Assembly: GCA_018302105.1 (NCBI GenBank)
Contig: JAGWAD010000012.1
Location: 1 to 32,512 of the forward strand
Source: Candidatus Woesearchaeota archaeon
GTDB lineage: Archaea; Nanobdellota; Nanobdellia; SCGC-AAA011-G17; GW2011-AR18
DNA: 32,512 nt
Direction: 5' to 3'
Position 1 is the first letter of the stretch. Every line of letters begins with the position of its first letter. The notes under the pieces were generated by a model, which worked only from the letters and a program-made list of their open reading frames with translations, was not told the origin of the DNA and did not search any database. The position numbers and the translations under genes are program-made. Shown piece by piece: positions 30,925 to 32,512 of this stretch.

Positions 30925-31068
30925 ATCTTAAAATCTAATTTAATTATACTTATTGAATTATCTCCAGGATATTTTATCAAACCAGAAATTACTTTTTACA
31001 ATATCTAAAGTTTCATCAAATTCATTACAACTCTTTACCCCATATAAGAAAGTATCTGTAATATCCAT
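30921..31068 (-). pseudogene. Small ORF with a likely frameshift
   Basis: From ATG 31068 the frame reads MDITDTFLYGVKSCNEFDET...KSNF. A one-base shift then gives a second coding-like run GLIKYPGDNSISIIKLDFKI ending at TAA 30921-30923; without the shift the frame stops after 36 residues. A TATA-like box shared with the uS12 promoter lies about 25 bases upstream. No family recognised. Confidence 0.35.
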
Positions 31069-31089
31069 AAAAAAATTACTATGAAAAGA

Positions 31090-31100
31090 TTTATAAAATA
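31090..31100 (+). promoter_or_regulatory. TATA box of uS12 gene
   Basis: TTTATAAAATA is centred 26 bases before ATG 31121, predicting a leaderless mRNA. Read on the other strand it is also TATA-like, for the small minus-strand ORF starting at 31068. Confidence 0.6.
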
Positions 31101-31120
31101 TAACCAAGCTTCAATTCACA

Positions 31121-31558
31121 ATGGGAAACAAGCCTAATGGATTAATGTCTGGAAAAAGATTAAAAGATAGAAGAAAAAATGCTAGGTGGAGTAGTAAAAA
31201 CTACGTTAGAAAAACTTTAAACTTAAAAACAAGAGCAGACCCATTAGCAGGCAGCCATCAGGCAAAGGGAATTGTTTTGGAAAAAAGACAAATTGAAGCA
31301 AAACAGCCAAACTCTGCCATGAGAAAATGTGCAGTAGTTCAATTATTAAAAAATGGAAAACATATTACTGTTTTTATTCCTGGAGATAATGCTCAAAAAT
31401 TCATTAACGAACATGACGAAGTTTTAATTGAATGTATTGGTGGAAAAATGGGAAGAGCAAAAGGAGATATTCCATGTGTTAGATGGCAGATAATAAAAGT
31501 TAATGACCAAAGCTTAAATGCCTTATTATCGGGTAAGATTGAGAAAGGTAGGAGATAA
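31121..31558 (+). CDS. rpsL: Ribosomal protein uS12
   Basis: 145 aa, the archaeal/eukaryal form (S23e type). Conserved decoding-centre segment KQPNSAMRKCAVVQL is present, as are GKHITVFIPGDNAQKFINEHDEVLIE and GRAKGDIPCVRWQIIKV. In most archaea uS12 is followed by uS7, EF-2 and EF-1alpha; none is next to it here. The following gene is an unrelated 162-aa protein. A leaderless start with good TATA box supports ATG 31121. Confidence 0.97.
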   Translation: MGNKPNGLMSGKRLKDRRKNARWSSKNYVRKTLNLKTRADPLAGSHQAKGIVLEKRQIEAKQPNSAMRKCAVVQLLKNGKHITVFIPGDNAQKFINEHDEVLIECIGGKMGRAKGDIPCVRWQIIKVNDQSLNALLSGKIEKGRR

Positions 31559-31624
31559 ATTTTTAATATACCTTTCTTATTTCACATAAAGTTAAAAATA
31601 GGTTTTATAGTAGAATATATCAAA

Positions 31625-32113
31625 ATGGTAAATCTTATTGAATTATTAAAAGGAAATATTGGTAAAGATAATACCCAAATGGTTAGTTTCTTCAATAATA
31701 TGATCCAATCAAAAGAAGCAAAAGCATATAAAATAACAAGAGAAGGATTAAATAAAATAGAAGAAATTGAAGAGCACATACATAAAAGTTTTATGTTTGA
31801 AATTCTGCAGGATAAAAATAGGTATATCGTTCATATAACTAGTTATGGCGACTTAGTTTATAATGACGGAGAATCACAAACTGTTTATAATCATTGTACT
31901 ATGCATAAATTAACAAAACAATTTATTCCTAAAATTGAAAATACTGAAATGATTTCAGATCAGGACATTACTGCAAGATTTAAAATTAATTATAAAGAAA
32001 ATTGGGAGTCAAGAGATGAGGCAGATTATATTGCATCCACAAAAGGAAATTTTTTAATATATGGTGAAAAGGATGAACTATTTACAAAAATTCATGAGTT
32101 TTTAAAAAGCTAA
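31625..32113 (+). CDS. Hypothetical protein, 162 aa
   Basis: Not recognised. A helical N-terminal third (NMIQSKEAKAYKITREGLNKIEEIEEHIHKSFMFEIL) precedes a strand-rich part (RYIVHITSYGDLVYNDGESQTVY ; NFLIYGEKDELFTKIHEFL). No membrane segment or metal motif. It lies 66 bases after the uS12 gene with TATA-like TTTTATAGTAGAATATA in between, so probably transcribed on its own. Confidence 0.6.
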   Translation: MVNLIELLKGNIGKDNTQMVSFFNNMIQSKEAKAYKITREGLNKIEEIEEHIHKSFMFEILQDKNRYIVHITSYGDLVYNDGESQTVYNHCTMHKLTKQFIPKIENTEMISDQDITARFKINYKENWESRDEADYIASTKGNFLIYGEKDELFTKIHEFLKS

Positions 32114-32160
32114 ATTTTATATCTTTTTAATATAGGTTTTCTAATGAATAAACTAGAATT

Positions 32161-32310
32161 ATAACATTTAACAAAGCAATAGAATAAATTAAAGAGGATT
32201 TTGGATTAAAACTTACTTTAATAGAATTAGTTGCCTTGAAGAATTATGTAAAACCAGTAATAGAAAAAGATAACAAATTTAAAAAAAAGAAAATTAATAG
32301 AGAACTTTGA
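32161..32310 (+). pseudogene. Broken small ORF with in-frame TAA
   Basis: The frame ITFNKAIE, TAA at 32185-32187, IKEDFGLKLTLIELVALKNYVKPVIEKD...INREL to TGA 32308-32310 looks coding throughout, but has no start codon before the stop (ATA at 32161 where ATG would be expected). Probably a decayed gene of about 50 codons. No family recognised. Confidence 0.4.
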
Positions 32311-32329
32311 ATAATTAAACAAAATTAAT

Positions 32330-32402
32330 GGATTAAGCAAGTTTGCTTAATCCCGTAAGAACCCAGGTTCTTACATTCTCCTGTAAAATATAGTTGTTTT
32401 AC
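32330..32402 (+). other. Three tandem hairpins
   Basis: Hairpin A: GGATTAAGCA (32330-32339) with TGCTTAATCC (32344-32353). Hairpin B: GTAAGAAC (32355-32362) with GTTCTTAC (32367-32374), loop CCAG. Hairpin C: GTAAAA (32383-32388) with TTTTAC (32397-32402). A and B are perfect. They sit between a decayed ORF and the promoter of the next gene. Could be a terminator of the left unit, an element end, or a cis-acting RNA/DNA structure. Confidence 0.6.
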
Positions 32403-32412
32403 CGTCGATAAA

Positions 32413-32451
32413 GATATAAATTAGTTTAGTTCTATATTTATTAGAGGTGAT
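32413..32451 (+). promoter_or_regulatory. Promoter and Shine-Dalgarno of right-edge gene
   Basis: TATA-like GATATAAATTA (32413-32423) is followed by the strong Shine-Dalgarno GAGGTGAT (32444-32451), seven bases before ATG 32458. The same GAGGTGATTT string precedes the TTG start at 8153. Confidence 0.6.
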
Positions 32452-32457
32452 TTTATA

Positions 32458-32512
32458 ATGAATGAAATATTTTCTCTTAAACAATTTGGAGTTAGCATTG
32501 GGTATGAAAGGA
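32458..32512 (+). CDS. 5' end of a gene, possibly an ABC transporter ATPase
   Basis: Eighteen codons are visible: MNEIFSLKQFGVSIGYER. A first strand of the form FSLK-x-FGVSIG is often seen at the start of ABC ATPase subunits, before the A-loop. That is a weak hint only. The start is well supported by the Shine-Dalgarno site. Confidence 0.5.
   Translation, partial: MNEIFSLKQFGVSIGYER

Noticed and set aside
6841-32187. TAA reassigned as a sense codon
   Set aside because: Clear, full-length genes in the window (uS12, PolX, Ogg2-type, HIT remnant) end at TAA at their expected C-termini, so TAA is a working stop. The three interrupted ORFs fit ordinary decay.
32330-32402. CRISPR repeats or an IS200/IS605 end
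   Set aside because: The three hairpins differ in sequence and have no regular spacers; no TnpA/TnpB coding sequence is visible on either side within the window.

Overview
The window is visibly AT-rich, gene-dense DNA from an archaeon. The evidence is an archaeal-type uS12 and uS10, an intron-bearing tRNA-Ser, an Ogg2-type DNA glycosylase, TrmB- and Lrp-type regulators, AbrB-PhoU and DUF2203 proteins, and many genes whose TATA-like box lies about 25 bases before the start codon (leaderless transcripts). The many small unknown proteins and the scattered str-operon genes suggest a DPANN lineage, probably Woesearchaeota- or Pacearchaeota-like. That placement is inference; no rRNA is present.

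Layout. 1-6.9 kb: a J-domain protein, a MoxR ATPase / VWA pair, an RlaP/YcgL-like nucleotidyltransferase, two tandem paralogues of unknown function, and a coiled-coil protein overlapping an orphan N-domain of a FlaI/PilB-type secretion ATPase. 6.9-15.2 kb: membrane and DNA-binding regulators (Cys-rich/TM/winged-helix protein, Lrp, AbrB-PhoU, TrmB), a 742-aa membrane-TPR-kinase-like protein, nuclease-type enzymes (RNase H-like exonuclease, DHH), a CTP-dependent lipid kinase-like protein and a candidate structured RNA. 15.2-20.9 kb: base-excision repair enzymes (PolX, Ogg2-type) and a P2A cation ATPase.

20.9-27.1 kb is the most unusual stretch. It holds a tRNA-Ser(GCT) interrupted twice (anticodon loop and T-loop), a zinc-ribbon basic protein, a tight five-gene operon of unrecognised proteins with richer base composition and strong Shine-Dalgarno sites, and a tight four-gene operon (AbrB-methyltransferase fusion, SDR, second methyltransferase, isochorismatase-fold hydrolase). 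The promoter of the four-gene operon sits between two near-identical palindromes. It looks like a small-molecule modification pathway with its own switch.

27.1-32.5 kb is accessory and partly decaying DNA around two ribosomal protein genes. It contains a truncated RelE-like toxin, a 7TM plus winged-helix pair, two micro-ORFs with Shine-Dalgarno sites, a nucleotidyltransferase/partner pair resembling a toxin-antitoxin module, a HIT-family gene with two compensating frameshifts, further broken ORFs, and a run of three tandem hairpins before a gene that leaves the window. No rRNA, CRISPR array or recognisable intact insertion sequence was seen. Base composition statements are by eye, not computed.
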